From Bacteroidales bacterium 52_46 (lineage in GTDB: Bacteria > Bacteroidota > Bacteroidia > Bacteroidales > Muribaculaceae): a stretch of DNA of 64,000 nt. This document shows positions 8,377 through 17,100 of the stretch, one piece after another. How positions within the stretch are numbered: the first letter of the stretch is position 1; every line of letters starts with the position of its first letter. The DNA is taken from positions 62,001 through 126,000 of the forward strand of contig MNQK01000001.1 of the NCBI GenBank assembly GCA_001915385.1, written 5' to 3'. The notes below the pieces were generated by a model. That model was not told the DNA's origin and searched no databases. It saw nothing but the letters and a program-made list of their open reading frames with translations. The position numbers and the translations under genes were made by a program.

Positions 8377-8886
8377 TTACTTGTAGGAGAGGGCGCGGCT
8401 GGGGGTGAAGTAGTTGGAGAGGTAGGTGTTGTCGGGGTTTACGGCTATGATTTTGCCCTGGGGGTCAATCAGGTAGGAGTTGTAGCCCTGGTTGACGCCG
8501 TAGTCCTGAATGAGTTTGTCAAAGTCGGTGCTGCCGGCGAAATATTGCTGGTCGGGGTCGAGATGGTCGCGGGTGACAATCTCGTTGAACAGTTCCTCGC
8601 TGCGGTCGAAGTTGACCGACACACGTTTAAGACGGCCTGTATCGGTGACACGCAGAGTGTTGTATTCATTTGATTTCAATCTCGAATTGGCATCGGCCGA
8701 CGACCAGAAGTCGACAAGCACATATTTTCCCCTCAAATCATGAAGACTTACCGTAGAATCATTGCGCGTGACCGCGAAATCCGGCGCCATCTCCCCCCTC
8801 TCGGGCTGCGACTGTACGCCTATCATTCTGGAGCCGAACACCGCCATGACCCCGAATATCAATATCAGCATCAGTGTATTTCTCAT
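8377..8886 (-). CDS. TlpA/redoxin-like membrane-anchored protein lacking catalytic cysteines
   Basis: A protein of 169 residues if the ATG at 8886 is used. This start is preferred because it places a hydrophobic signal anchor (MRNTLMLILIFGVMAVFG) at the N-terminus; an in-frame ATG at 8973 would add 29 unlikely residues. The rest follows the thioredoxin-like TlpA/AhpC-TSA plan: GEMAPDFAVT, DLRGKYVLVDFW, then a late NSYLIDPQGKIIAVNP segment typical of TlpA-like thioredoxins. The position of the CxxC active site reads FWSSADA, with no cysteine, and the protein contains no Cys at all in this region. It is therefore expected to be redox-inactive and to act in binding or structure (inference). It faces the tRNA-Ser gene. 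Confidence 0.75.
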   Translation of the reverse strand: MRNTLMLILIFGVMAVFGSRMIGVQSQPERGEMAPDFAVTRNDSTVSLHDLRGKYVLVDFWSSADANSRLKSNEYNTLRVTDTGRLKRVSVNFDRSEELFNEIVTRDHLDPDQQYFAGSTDFDKLIQDYGVNQGYNSYLIDPQGKIIAVNPDNTYLSNYFTPSRALSYK

Positions 8887-9027
8887 ATCATATACTGGGA
8901 CATAAGTTTCCCCATCTCCCAATAATAACAATCCTCGCAACGGAATGTCGGTGACGTTCACCTCTTTTAACAAATTACAAAAAATGAGTCCCTATTCAGC
9001 CGACAAACTTATTGGTTACGAGCATAT

Positions 9028-9057
9028 TGTAGGGCTGCACCGGGGTGCAGCCCTACA
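9028..9057. repeat. Perfect palindrome beginning with GTAG
   Basis: GTAGGGCTGCACC (9029-9041) pairs with GGTGCAGCCCTAC (9044-9056) around a 2-base loop; one more T-A pair extends the stem to 14 bp. There is no T-run on either side, so a terminator role is not supported. It sits upstream of the TlpA-like gene and downstream of the DUF4595-like gene. Confidence 0.75.
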
Positions 9058-9114
9058 CTGATAATGAACACTTTACATCGTACATATTCGCTGAATAGTT
9101 ACAAAAAAGGCAGA

Positions 9115-9155
9115 ATAAAAATCGCCCCGCCGGCTGCAATAGCCGACAGGGCGAT
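9115..9155 (-). terminator. Terminator of the DUF4595-like lipoprotein gene
   Basis: On the minus strand ATCGCCC..CGGCT pairs with AGCCG..GGGCGAT (9121-9155), followed by a TTTTTATT tract. It lies 28 bases past the stop codon at 9183. Confidence 0.8.
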
Positions 9156-9182
9156 ATTAGCTTGTATTATACTATTATTTGG

Positions 9183-10013
9183 TTATTTCCAGGTGAAAGA
9201 TACTGCATCGTAGTCGTAGTCGCCTTCCCAGAATTTGGTGGGGAGGTTGTTGGCGTTGAATGTCCAGTGGTAGGTCTCTGAATAGGTATAATCCGAGCCG
9301 CCTTCAGTTGATTTCTCAGAATAACCCATGGGGAGATTCTTAGTCGACTTGCCGAGCATTCCGGCAAAGTAAACAATGCCCATCTCGTCCATATCAATCC
9401 GGAAGAAGTCATCGAAAAGCATTATGTTGCCTTTATTGGCAACTGTCGATTTGAATTCATTGTTGGTATAGGCGAAGGTATATTCGCGGTGGTCGCCGTC
9501 CTCTTCATCCTGAATTACTTTTGCTATATCGCCGTTGGCATAGGTGATTTTGAATTCATCACCGCCTTCGCTGCGTTGCAGACGTGTCAGTTGCCCATCA
9601 CCGTTATACTCGAACTTCCATGTGTCCTCTTCACCATCCTCAAAATATACCTGAAGGGCATAGGTCACATAACCGTTGCCGTTGAGCTGCATGTATACGT
9701 CACAGCTATCTTCGGGATATTCGGTGCTGCGCATCTTCATCAGCGCGTTGAATTCGGTTGCGCGGCTGAATTTACCGTATTCGAAAGTCACGACGTCGCT
9801 TCCGTCGGTAATTTTCGTCACCTGGCCTTTGTCATTAGTGGTGAATGTGGCGCCGTCGATTGATGCGGGAAGCCCCTGAGTAAACACTTCGTCAACCGAA
9901 GGCTGGCCGTTGCCGCTGCCATTGGGGGTGTCATCATCGTCATCGCTGCAGGCAGTGAATGTGAGTGCGAAAGCTGCAAGACCTAAAGAGGTCAGTCCAA
10001 AAAACTTGTTCAT
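9183..10013 (-). CDS. Lipoprotein, DUF4595-like
   Basis: A 276-residue protein with a signal peptide and lipobox (TFTAC, Cys22) followed at once by an acidic tract (SDDDDD), a combination associated with surface-exposed lipoproteins in Bacteroidetes. The body has repeated beta-strand units of the kind GQVTKITDGSDVVTFEYG, KFEYNGDGQLTRLQ and WTFNANNLPTKF, which resemble the YD-like repeats of DUF4595 lipoproteins. The function of the family is unknown. A full promoter lies at 10223-10253, leaving a leader of about 200 bases, and a terminator follows the stop. It is probably monocistronic. Confidence 0.7.
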   Translation of the reverse strand: MNKFFGLTSLGLAAFALTFTACSDDDDDTPNGSGNGQPSVDEVFTQGLPASIDGATFTTNDKGQVTKITDGSDVVTFEYGKFSRATEFNALMKMRSTEYPEDSCDVYMQLNGNGYVTYALQVYFEDGEEDTWKFEYNGDGQLTRLQRSEGGDEFKITYANGDIAKVIQDEEDGDHREYTFAYTNNEFKSTVANKGNIMLFDDFFRIDMDEMGIVYFAGMLGKSTKNLPMGYSEKSTEGGSDYTYSETYHWTFNANNLPTKFWEGDYDYDAVSFTWK

Positions 10014-10222
10014 AGTGATTTTTTCCGGTGTGCTTCATGCGCCGGTATGTGTTTGATTTAGTAAGTAAGCAGAAAACGCCGAAGCAATACCGATGCATCG
10101 TTTTTTGCAGAAGTAACATCTGATATACGTTTTCTATCGGGTAGTATTTGTCCGTCGACGAACCGTTAGTTTCGAGCATTGACGTTTTTGTCCATAAACT
10201 ATCAGGTTGTCGAATCGTATTG

Positions 10223-10253
10223 CAAAGTTAACGACTAATTTACCATATTCAAA
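10223..10253 (-). promoter_or_regulatory. Bacteroidetes-type promoter for the DUF4595-like gene
   Basis: On the minus strand: TTTG (10253-10250), a 19-base spacer and TAACTTTG (10230-10223). Transcription would start near 10216, giving an unusually long leader of about 200 bases before the ATG at 10013. Confidence 0.75.
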
Positions 10254-10325
10254 AATTACGATAATAAAATTACCCCCTCCCCGTCAACATTAATTAACAT
10301 TAATTAACCTTTCCATACATTAATT

Positions 10326-10376
10326 AAGCCGCACGGGATTGCTGACCGATTGCAGTCAGCAAATGCCGTGCGGCTT
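10326..10376 (-). terminator. Hairpin terminator downstream of malQ
   Basis: AAGCCGCACGG and ATTGCTGAC (from 10326) pair with their complements ending at 10376, giving a stem of about 20 bp with small bulges. T-rich sequence beyond the stem is weak on the minus strand, so efficiency is uncertain. Three direct copies of ACATTAATTA lie alongside at 10287-10326. Confidence 0.6.
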
Positions 10377-10411
10377 AAAAAGTTATCTATCGTCAACAAT
10401 GACCGGGGCTG

Positions 10412-13090
10412 TTATCGGCCGGTCTCGTGAATCATATCGGCAAGACGGCGGTTGAACAGATCCTGTGACAGAAGCTGTTCAATCGTGATATGCATGCGGT
10501 AGCGCCAGTAGTGACGCGCATTGGCAGGCACGTTGATCTGCTCTTCAAGCGGATTGTGGCGGCGCAGATTGCCGTCCATCGACAACCAGTCCTGCAAAGG
10601 CAGGATACAGAGCATCGAGGGTGACTTCAGGTGCAGGTCTATTATTTTTTCGCATATCCACGGTTCGGCATATTGCGGTGCGGCGCCACCTTCGTGGAGC
10701 ACGCTGTTGTAGAAATGCTGGGTCTTCTCGCGGTTCTCCTCCCACCACTGGCGTATACCGCCCATGTCGTGGGTCGAGGTCGTGCATACCGAATAATAGG
10801 GATAGCTCCATGTGTTGCCGAACTCGGTGCGCGGGTCCTTGGGCATACGCTGTATCTCGAGCGAAAGTATCTCGAGGGCGTTCATCACCGCGGGCACGCA
10901 GTCGGGTATCATGCCGAGGTCTTCGGCGCAAGTGAGCATGTCGGTAGCCTCGATGAGCGGGGGCAGTTTCCACATCGCTTTTCCGTACCAGAAATCGTTG
11001 TGGCGGTGGTAGTAGAAATCGTTGTAAAGGCGGTCGAAGCACCAGCGCTCATAGTCGTTGAGCGCACGGTAGGTATATGTGTACTGAGCCGAGATACGGG
11101 GATGGTATTTGCCTTTTTCGTACGGGTCCTCGATGAAAAGCACCTGGTCGATAAGGCCAAGCAGACCGTTGCATATACGCTCGTTGCGCTCGTTCTTCTC
11201 CTGTGTGGCGAAATAGTCGGCCACCTTGCGCTGGGTGCTGAACTCGGCTTTGAGCTTATAGCGGCCGTAACCCACGTCATAGAGGAAGCGGTCCTTGACT
11301 TCGGCGGTATGCTCGCCGAAGAAGTCGCCGAGGAAGTAATCCATGATAAACGGCGTGGTCTGCAGGTCGACATCAAGCCAGAAGTCATAATTGTTGCGAA
11401 GCTCGTCGGGAGTAAAGGGAAGCGCGGGATTGAATACTCCGAGCAGGCCATGGAGCGCGTCCATAGGTATCTGCCATATACGGAAGAAGCCGAGCACGTG
11501 GTCTATGCGGTAGGCGTCAAAATACTCCGACATCTTACTGAAGCGCTGACGCCACCAGGTGAAACCGTCCTTGTTCATCTCCTCCCAGTTGTAGGTCGGG
11601 AATCCCCAGTTCTGGCCGAGTACCGAGAAATCATCCGGAGGAGCGCCGGCTTGGCAATCGAGGTTGAACAGACGGGGAGAAATCCAGGCGTCGACACTGG
11701 TGCGGGATATGCCGATAGGTATATCGCCCTTGATGGCTACACCGTTGGCATGCGCGTAGTCGCGTACAAGGCGCATCTGCTTGTCGAGGTTGTATTGCTG
11801 ATAGTACACGAAGTTGATGTCGTTGGCATTCTCCTCGACAAATTTTTCCATCTTCGCAGCATCATAACGGGCATATTCGCCCCACTTGCCGAAGTCGGGA
11901 GTACCGTTTTTGTCACGGAGCACACAGAATGCAGCATACGGGGTAAGCCATTCGGCATTCTTTTTGACAAATGTCTTGAACTCATCGGAAGCCATTACCT
12001 TTTCGCCCTCCTGAGCGAATATCTCGCGGGTGAAAGCGAGTTTGCCTTCATTGACGCGCTCGTAGTCAATCTCCTTAAGGCCGTTAAGCTCACGTCCGAG
12101 ATTGTCGTAATATGCCTGGCGCTCGGGGTCGTTGAGTGTGCCGAGTTCGCTCAGACGCAGATACATGGGGTGGAGTGCGAACGTAGAGTTGGCATTATAG
12201 GGATACGAGTCGGTCCACGTATGGGTCATGGTCGTATCGTTGATGGGAAGTATCTGCAGGAAACGCTGTCCGGTAGCTGCCGCCCAATCGATTACCTTCT
12301 TGAGGTCGAGGAAATCACCTACGCCGAAATCCTCCTCCGAACGGACCGAGAACACGGGGATGGCCACGCCGGCTCCGCGCCACGGCGACAGCGGATTGAC
12401 AAAACGCATGCCTCCGACCACCAGCACCTCGTTTTTCTGCGCCGGACGTATGGCGAAGGTGCGGTTGTCGCATCCTTCCCATGCCACTACTTCACCGGTA
12501 GCTTTGTCAAGAATGAGGAACTTGTAATCGAATACCTCGGGAAGATTCTTGAACTCGAGGTTCACGCTCCATTCCGGGAAATTGGCATCGTTCATGCGCA
12601 CTGCCTTGGCGGGATCCCATTCGCCGAGAGCCTCGCACTCGCCGCATATTGCCAGCACCTGGCCCGGTGCTACCATCGGAGCGGCTACAGAGAGGTTGAG
12701 CACGCCGTTTTTCACCGAAAGCTGCTCGTCACGCTCCTTTCGGCCGTTGACGCACTCGGTGAATACTGTCGAATAGAAAGGTTTGTCCCAGGGCTGGTCC
12801 TGCCATCGGTCGAATATTTCATACGCCTTGGAGCTGCGTCCGCGGTGGAAACGATGGCCGTGTCCCCATTCGTTTTTCACATATCCGTTCTCGTGCCGGA
12901 TAAAGTAGCGGTACACAAAATCGGGAGTATTGTCGGGCACTTCAACCACAGCCTGCCATGTGCCGTCGCCGATAAGGCGCATCTTGACAGCCTTGTCGTA
13001 GTCACCTGCACCCATCTCCCCGAGCGGCGATGTGATGTAGACAGCCTCGCCCCAGTTGGTACGATAGTCTATGTTAAAGGTTAGCTTCAT
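10412..13090 (-). CDS. malQ: 4-alpha-glucanotransferase with N-terminal starch-binding domains
   Basis: An 892-residue GH77 enzyme (amylomaltase/DPE2-like) that transfers alpha-1,4-glucan chains between maltodextrins. Two CBM20-like starch-binding domains occupy roughly residues 1-110 and 130-235, giving the plant DPE2-like layout common in Bacteroidetes. The GH77 barrel follows: catalytic nucleophile Asp530 in RIDHVLGFFR, acid/base Glu723 in CAEDLGMIP and Asp775 in STHDMGGI. There is no signal peptide, so it acts in the cytoplasm. It is on the same strand as glgP and the glycogen synthase a few kilobases upstream and fits with them in storage-glucan turnover. A long palindromic repeat lies between its start and the upstream nrdJ. 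Confidence 0.93.
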   Translation of the reverse strand: MKLTFNIDYRTNWGEAVYITSPLGEMGAGDYDKAVKMRLIGDGTWQAVVEVPDNTPDFVYRYFIRHENGYVKNEWGHGHRFHRGRSSKAYEIFDRWQDQPWDKPFYSTVFTECVNGRKERDEQLSVKNGVLNLSVAAPMVAPGQVLAICGECEALGEWDPAKAVRMNDANFPEWSVNLEFKNLPEVFDYKFLILDKATGEVVAWEGCDNRTFAIRPAQKNEVLVVGGMRFVNPLSPWRGAGVAIPVFSVRSEEDFGVGDFLDLKKVIDWAAATGQRFLQILPINDTTMTHTWTDSYPYNANSTFALHPMYLRLSELGTLNDPERQAYYDNLGRELNGLKEIDYERVNEGKLAFTREIFAQEGEKVMASDEFKTFVKKNAEWLTPYAAFCVLRDKNGTPDFGKWGEYARYDAAKMEKFVEENANDINFVYYQQYNLDKQMRLVRDYAHANGVAIKGDIPIGISRTSVDAWISPRLFNLDCQAGAPPDDFSVLGQNWGFPTYNWEEMNKDGFTWWRQRFSKMSEYFDAYRIDHVLGFFRIWQIPMDALHGLLGVFNPALPFTPDELRNNYDFWLDVDLQTTPFIMDYFLGDFFGEHTAEVKDRFLYDVGYGRYKLKAEFSTQRKVADYFATQEKNERNERICNGLLGLIDQVLFIEDPYEKGKYHPRISAQYTYTYRALNDYERWCFDRLYNDFYYHRHNDFWYGKAMWKLPPLIEATDMLTCAEDLGMIPDCVPAVMNALEILSLEIQRMPKDPRTEFGNTWSYPYYSVCTTSTHDMGGIRQWWEENREKTQHFYNSVLHEGGAAPQYAEPWICEKIIDLHLKSPSMLCILPLQDWLSMDGNLRRHNPLEEQINVPANARHYWRYRMHITIEQLLSQDLFNRRLADMIHETGR

Positions 13091-13133
13091 AGATGATGAG
13101 AAGTTATAGTTATTTATGATTGTTTTTGATAAG

Positions 13134-13318
13134 TAAGTAACTGTTTAAAATTATTTTATACTAACCATTCTCATTATTTTAATATTCTTCCGGGGGCTTT
13201 TTTGCCGCTTTCCGTCTCGTCATCAGTCATGTAGCTCGCTACACTCCTTCTTCCTCTACGAAAATCGCCTAAAAAATCCACCCGTCATAATATCAAAATA
13301 ATTTTGAACAGTTACTTA
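13134..13318. repeat. MITE-like 185-bp long palindrome
   Basis: The terminal inverted repeats at 13134-13157 and 13295-13318 agree at 23 of 24 positions (TAAGTAACTGTT..AAAATTATTTT). The similarity continues inwards: GGGGGCTTTTTTGCCG mirrors the complement of AGGCGATTTTCG with TTTTTT, and the centre is GTAGC-TC-GCTAC (13231-13242). The whole unit can fold into one imperfect hairpin. It fills most of the gap 13091-13496 between malQ and nrdJ; no gene is seen there. Confidence 0.7.
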
Positions 13319-13384
13319 AAAGTCGATATAAACACACAAATCAGGTTTTCAAGGCTTAAATATAGCATGTTTTTTTGAAACTCA

Positions 13385-13421
13385 GGCCCGATTTTTTGAA
13401 AAATTTTCAAAAAACCGGGCC
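13385..13421 (-). terminator. Inverted repeat / probable terminator of nrdJ
   Basis: An 18-base arm at 13385-13402 pairs with 13404-13421 (17 of 18 positions). On the minus strand a GC-rich CCGGGCCCGG is followed by TTTTTT. It lies about 75 bases past the stop of nrdJ. Confidence 0.55.
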
Positions 13422-13496
13422 CGGTTGTTAATTATGGCCTGTTTTATGTTTTAAAACATAGCTTTTCCCTAACAAATGAGGCGTATCAGCCTGTTC

Positions 13497-16028
13497 TCAG
13501 CCGCATTTCGAAGTGCCGCAGTTGGTGCAGATCAGACACCCTTCCTGATATACGAGGCTTTCCTGTCCGCAATTGGGGCAGGTCTGTCCGCTGGCACGGG
13601 TGCCGTTGGGCAGATATTTCTTCAACGCGCGCTCCACACCCATCTTCCACGTATTGATTGACTGGCTGTCGAGTTCGAGGCCCGACACGAGTTTCAGCAC
13701 CTGGTCAATCGGCATGCCGTAGCGGAGCACGCCTGATATTAGTTTCGCGTAGTTCCAGTACTCGGGGTTGAACTTGTCGGAGAGACCTTCGATTGTGGTC
13801 TTGTGGCCGCGCTTGTTGACGAACTGGAAGTCATACCGTTTGGTACCGTCCTCGGAGATGGCTTTGATAATCTTGCCGTGGTTGACCGATTTGGGACAGA
13901 ATATGCCGTCGTCGTCATCGGCCAGACCTGTGAATATCTCATACGGACGACCATCTTTCAGACCTACGAATGCAATCCATTTCTCCTTGTTGTTCTGGAA
14001 GCGCACAACGTCGGCCTCAAGCTCGATGGGACGCACCAGCGGCGCCACCTTGGTCTGAGCCTCAGCCTTGTTGGCCTTCTTGTCGACCTGCACGAGCACA
14101 CCCGAACGGCATCCGTCGCGATATACCGTACAGCCCTTGCAGCCCGATTTCCATGCCTCGACATACAGACGGTTGACCAGTTCTTCGTCGACATCGGCCG
14201 GAAGATTGATAGTGACCGAGATAGAGTGGTCGACCCATTTCTGCACGCGTCCCTGCATCTTCACCTTCTCCACCCAGTCTATATCGTTGGCGGTAGCTTT
14301 GTAGTAGGGCGAACGGGCCACGAGTTCATCAATCTCCTCCTGCGTGTAGTCATCCTTCACAGGAAGCCCGTTGGCCTTCATCCAGTCGACGAAACGGGGG
14401 TGGTAGACGATAAATTCCTCGAAAGCATCGCCCGAATCATCGACATAATCCACGCGCGCATCGACATCCGACGGATTTACCTTGCGGCGGCGTTTGTACA
14501 CGGGCATGAACACCGGCTCGATGCCCGAGGTGGTGCGCGTCATAAGCGATGTCGTACCTGTAGGCGCTATGGTCAGGCACGCGATGTTGCGGCGTCCGTT
14601 GGCTTTCATGTCCTCGTAAAGTTCGGGGTCGGCCTCACGTATACGCTCAAGCATGGGATTGCCCTCTTCGCGGGCGGCATCATAGATTTCAAACGCACCG
14701 CGTTCCTTGGCCATCTCCACCGACGAGCGGTAGGCGGCAAGCGCGATGGTCTTGTGCACGCTTTCGGAGAAATCGGTGGCCTCGGGCGTGCCGTAGCGCA
14801 GTCCGAGAGCGGCAAGCATGTCGCCTTCGCCGGTTGTGCCTACACCCGTACGGCGTCCGAGCAGCGTCTTGGCGCGTATTTTCTGCCAGAGGTTGCGTTC
14901 TATCGTCTTGACCTCCTCGCTTTCGGGGTCGGATTCTATCTTTTCGAGTATCGTGTCGATTTTCTCCATCTCGAGGTCAATGATGTCGTCCATGATGCGC
15001 TGGGCCTTGATGACATGCTGACGGAGCAGGTCGAAGTTGAAATGAGCCTCGGTCGTGAAGGGATTCTCGACATAGCTGAACAGGTTGATGGCCAGCAGAC
15101 GGCACGAGTCGTACGGGCACAACGGTATCTCGCCGCACGGATTTGTCGAGATGGTGCGGAATCCGAGGTCGGCGTAGCAGTCGGGAAGAGACTCGCGTGT
15201 GATGGTGTCCCAGAACAGCACGCCGGGCTCGGCCGACTTCCATGCATTGTGTATGATTTTGGCCCACAGTGCCTGCGCGTTGATTTCGTTCTTGAAAAGG
15301 GGCTCGGCGCTGTCGACGGGGAACTGCTGCATGTAGGGAGTGCCCTCGGTGGCCGCACGCATGAAATCGTCGTCGATGCGCACCGACACATTGGCGCCTG
15401 TCACTTTGCCCTGAGTCATCTTGGCGTCGATGAAAGCCTCGGCGTCGGGATGCTTGATTGATACCGTCATCATCAGCGCACCGCGGCGTCCGTCCTGCGC
15501 CACCTCGCGGGTAGAGTTGGAATAGCGCTCCATGAACGGAACAAGACCCGTAGAGGTCAACGCCGAATTCTTGACAGGACTTCCTTTCGGACGCAGATGC
15601 GACAGATCATGTCCCACGCCTCCGCGGCGTTTCATCAGCTGCACCTGCTCCTGATCGATAAGGATAATGCCGCCGTAAGAGTCGGGCTGACCGTCAAGAC
15701 CTATGACAAAGCAATTGGAGAGTGAGCCTACCTGCAGGTCGTTGCCGATACCGGTCATCGGACTGCCCTGCGGTACGATGTATTTGAAATCCTTGAGATA
15801 CGAGAATATCTCTTCTGCACTCATGGGATTGGGGTAGTTCTTCTCGATGCGGGCGATTTCGTCGGCAAGACGATGGTGCATGTCGTCGGGAGTGAGTTCG
15901 TAAAGATTGTTGGCCGAATCTTTCAACGCATATTTGCTCACCCACACGCGTGCGGCGAGTTCGTCACCGTCAAAATATTTGAGTGACGCCTTGAAAGCTT
16001 CGTCATAGTTGTAAACGGGTCGGTCCAT
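13497..16028 (-). CDS. nrdJ: Adenosylcobalamin-dependent (class II) ribonucleotide reductase
   Basis: An 843-residue class II ribonucleotide reductase, which reduces ribonucleotides to deoxyribonucleotides using a B12-generated thiyl radical and works with or without oxygen. Visible motifs are LSNCFVIGLDG, the finger-loop NPCGEIPLC carrying the radical cysteine, and TIAPTGTTSLM in the barrel. The C-terminus is a zinc-ribbon-like CPNCG .. CTNCGTSKCG, which is thought to relay electrons. The ATG at 16028 gives a full-length protein. I looked for a cobalamin riboswitch in the 16029-16320 leader and saw none. No nrdR box was recognised by eye. Confidence 0.93.
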   Translation of the reverse strand: MDRPVYNYDEAFKASLKYFDGDELAARVWVSKYALKDSANNLYELTPDDMHHRLADEIARIEKNYPNPMSAEEIFSYLKDFKYIVPQGSPMTGIGNDLQVGSLSNCFVIGLDGQPDSYGGIILIDQEQVQLMKRRGGVGHDLSHLRPKGSPVKNSALTSTGLVPFMERYSNSTREVAQDGRRGALMMTVSIKHPDAEAFIDAKMTQGKVTGANVSVRIDDDFMRAATEGTPYMQQFPVDSAEPLFKNEINAQALWAKIIHNAWKSAEPGVLFWDTITRESLPDCYADLGFRTISTNPCGEIPLCPYDSCRLLAINLFSYVENPFTTEAHFNFDLLRQHVIKAQRIMDDIIDLEMEKIDTILEKIESDPESEEVKTIERNLWQKIRAKTLLGRRTGVGTTGEGDMLAALGLRYGTPEATDFSESVHKTIALAAYRSSVEMAKERGAFEIYDAAREEGNPMLERIREADPELYEDMKANGRRNIACLTIAPTGTTSLMTRTTSGIEPVFMPVYKRRRKVNPSDVDARVDYVDDSGDAFEEFIVYHPRFVDWMKANGLPVKDDYTQEEIDELVARSPYYKATANDIDWVEKVKMQGRVQKWVDHSISVTINLPADVDEELVNRLYVEAWKSGCKGCTVYRDGCRSGVLVQVDKKANKAEAQTKVAPLVRPIELEADVVRFQNNKEKWIAFVGLKDGRPYEIFTGLADDDDGIFCPKSVNHGKIIKAISEDGTKRYDFQFVNKRGHKTTIEGLSDKFNPEYWNYAKLISGVLRYGMPIDQVLKLVSGLELDSQSINTWKMGVERALKKYLPNGTRASGQTCPNCGQESLVYQEGCLICTNCGTSKCG

Positions 16029-16263
16029 GATATTTTTTAATTAAGTAGCTGGTGAAAAATACTTGTTTTTCTTTCGCGACGCAAATTAGGCAAATTTTTA
16101 ACTGATTGCCAAATTTTAATAAAACAAAAGATTAAAATGTTGATAAGTTTTCCATTTGAAAATATTAATTGCCTAAAATTCAATGATTTAATTTTTGTCC
16201 GGCAATACAAAGTTTCCCATTTTTCTTAACCTATTGAAATTCAAACGACTAATAAATTGAAAT

Positions 16264-16294
16264 TTGCGCTTTAAAATAATTTGCTTATCTTTGA
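16264..16294 (+). promoter_or_regulatory. Bacteroidetes-type promoter for the nitroreductase
   Basis: TTTG at 16264-16267, a 19-base spacer and TATCTTTG at 16287-16294. The -7 box excludes a start codon upstream of it and supports the ATG at 16326. The rest of the gap 16029-16325 is AT-rich and holds no other gene. Confidence 0.8.
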
Positions 16295-16325
16295 CCGTTT
16301 GTGTAACTTTTACATTATTCCCGTT

Positions 16326-17087
16326 ATGACATACGACAACGAAAACTATTGGCGCGAACGCCGCACGATACGTAAATATTCCGGCCGCGAAGTATCCGAC
16401 GAGATGCTCCGGGATATTATCGAGAGCGCTTCACATGCGCCTACCACCGGCAACATGCAACTCTACAGCGTCGTCATTTCACGCGACCGGGATATGCTCG
16501 CCTCCCTCGCACCGGCACATTTCAATCAGCCGGCTGCAACCGGTGCACCTGTACTGCTTACTTTCTGCGCCGATTTCAACCGATTCTGCCACTGGTGCGA
16601 TATTTCCGACGCCGACCACGGCTATGACAATTTCCAGTCATTCATGACCGCGGTCATCGACACCGTGATTTTCACGCAACAGTTCGTCACCATCGCCGAG
16701 CGCCGCGGACTCGGGTGCTGCTATCTCGGCACCGCCACCTACAATGCCCCGACAATAGCCTCCGTGCTGCAGCTTCCGGAACGCGTCATACCTGTATGCA
16801 CCATCTCCGTAGGGTGGCCGGCCGATGAAAGCGCGATTTCCGACCGTCTCCCCGTCAGAGCGATAATACACCATGAGCGCTACACGACTCCCGATGATGC
16901 CGAGGTCGCCGGATACTACGCATACAAGGAGAGCCTTCCGGAAAGCGCCGGATTCATTGCTGAAAACGGAAAAACTACCCTCGCCCAGGTATTCACCGAC
17001 ATACGCTACACCCGCAAAAACAACGAATACTTCTCGCGCCTCTACTACGACTTTATCGAGACCCACGGTTTTCCATTTCCCAAATAG
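16326..17087 (+). CDS. Nitroreductase family flavoprotein
   Basis: A protein of 253 residues, if started at the ATG at 16326, from the nitroreductase superfamily (FMN-dependent NAD(P)H oxidoreductases, NfsA/FRP-like group). The N-terminus has the family signature RRTIRKYSGREVSDEMLRDI, followed by ASHAPTTGNMQLY, which lines the FMN site, and a later RRGLGCCYLGTATYN segment. The long C-terminal tail (GFIAENGKTTLAQVFTDIRYTR) is typical of the NfsA/FRP group. The physiological substrate is not predictable. It is transcribed from its own promoter and ends at a REP-like element facing glgP. Confidence 0.85.
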   Translation: MTYDNENYWRERRTIRKYSGREVSDEMLRDIIESASHAPTTGNMQLYSVVISRDRDMLASLAPAHFNQPAATGAPVLLTFCADFNRFCHWCDISDADHGYDNFQSFMTAVIDTVIFTQQFVTIAERRGLGCCYLGTATYNAPTIASVLQLPERVIPVCTISVGWPADESAISDRLPVRAIIHHERYTTPDDAEVAGYYAYKESLPESAGFIAENGKTTLAQVFTDIRYTRKNNEYFSRLYYDFIETHGFPFPK

Positions 17088-17100
17088 ATAAGGTAATATC

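Noticed and set aside
9940..10179. 79-codon frame on the minus strand
   Set aside because: It lies in the leader and overlaps the start of the DUF4595-like gene in another frame; no protein-like features.
10631..13084. Open frame of 817 codons on the plus strand
   Set aside because: It is exactly antisense to malQ, which has all catalytic residues of GH77. The long frame is a by-product of its codon usage.
13803..15461. Open frame of 552 codons on the plus strand
   Set aside because: Antisense to nrdJ; no recognisable domain and no promoter.
16029..16320. Possible cobalamin riboswitch in front of the B12-dependent reductase
   Set aside because: No B12-box-like sequence or suitable stem was found on reading the leader; the region is plain AT-rich DNA.
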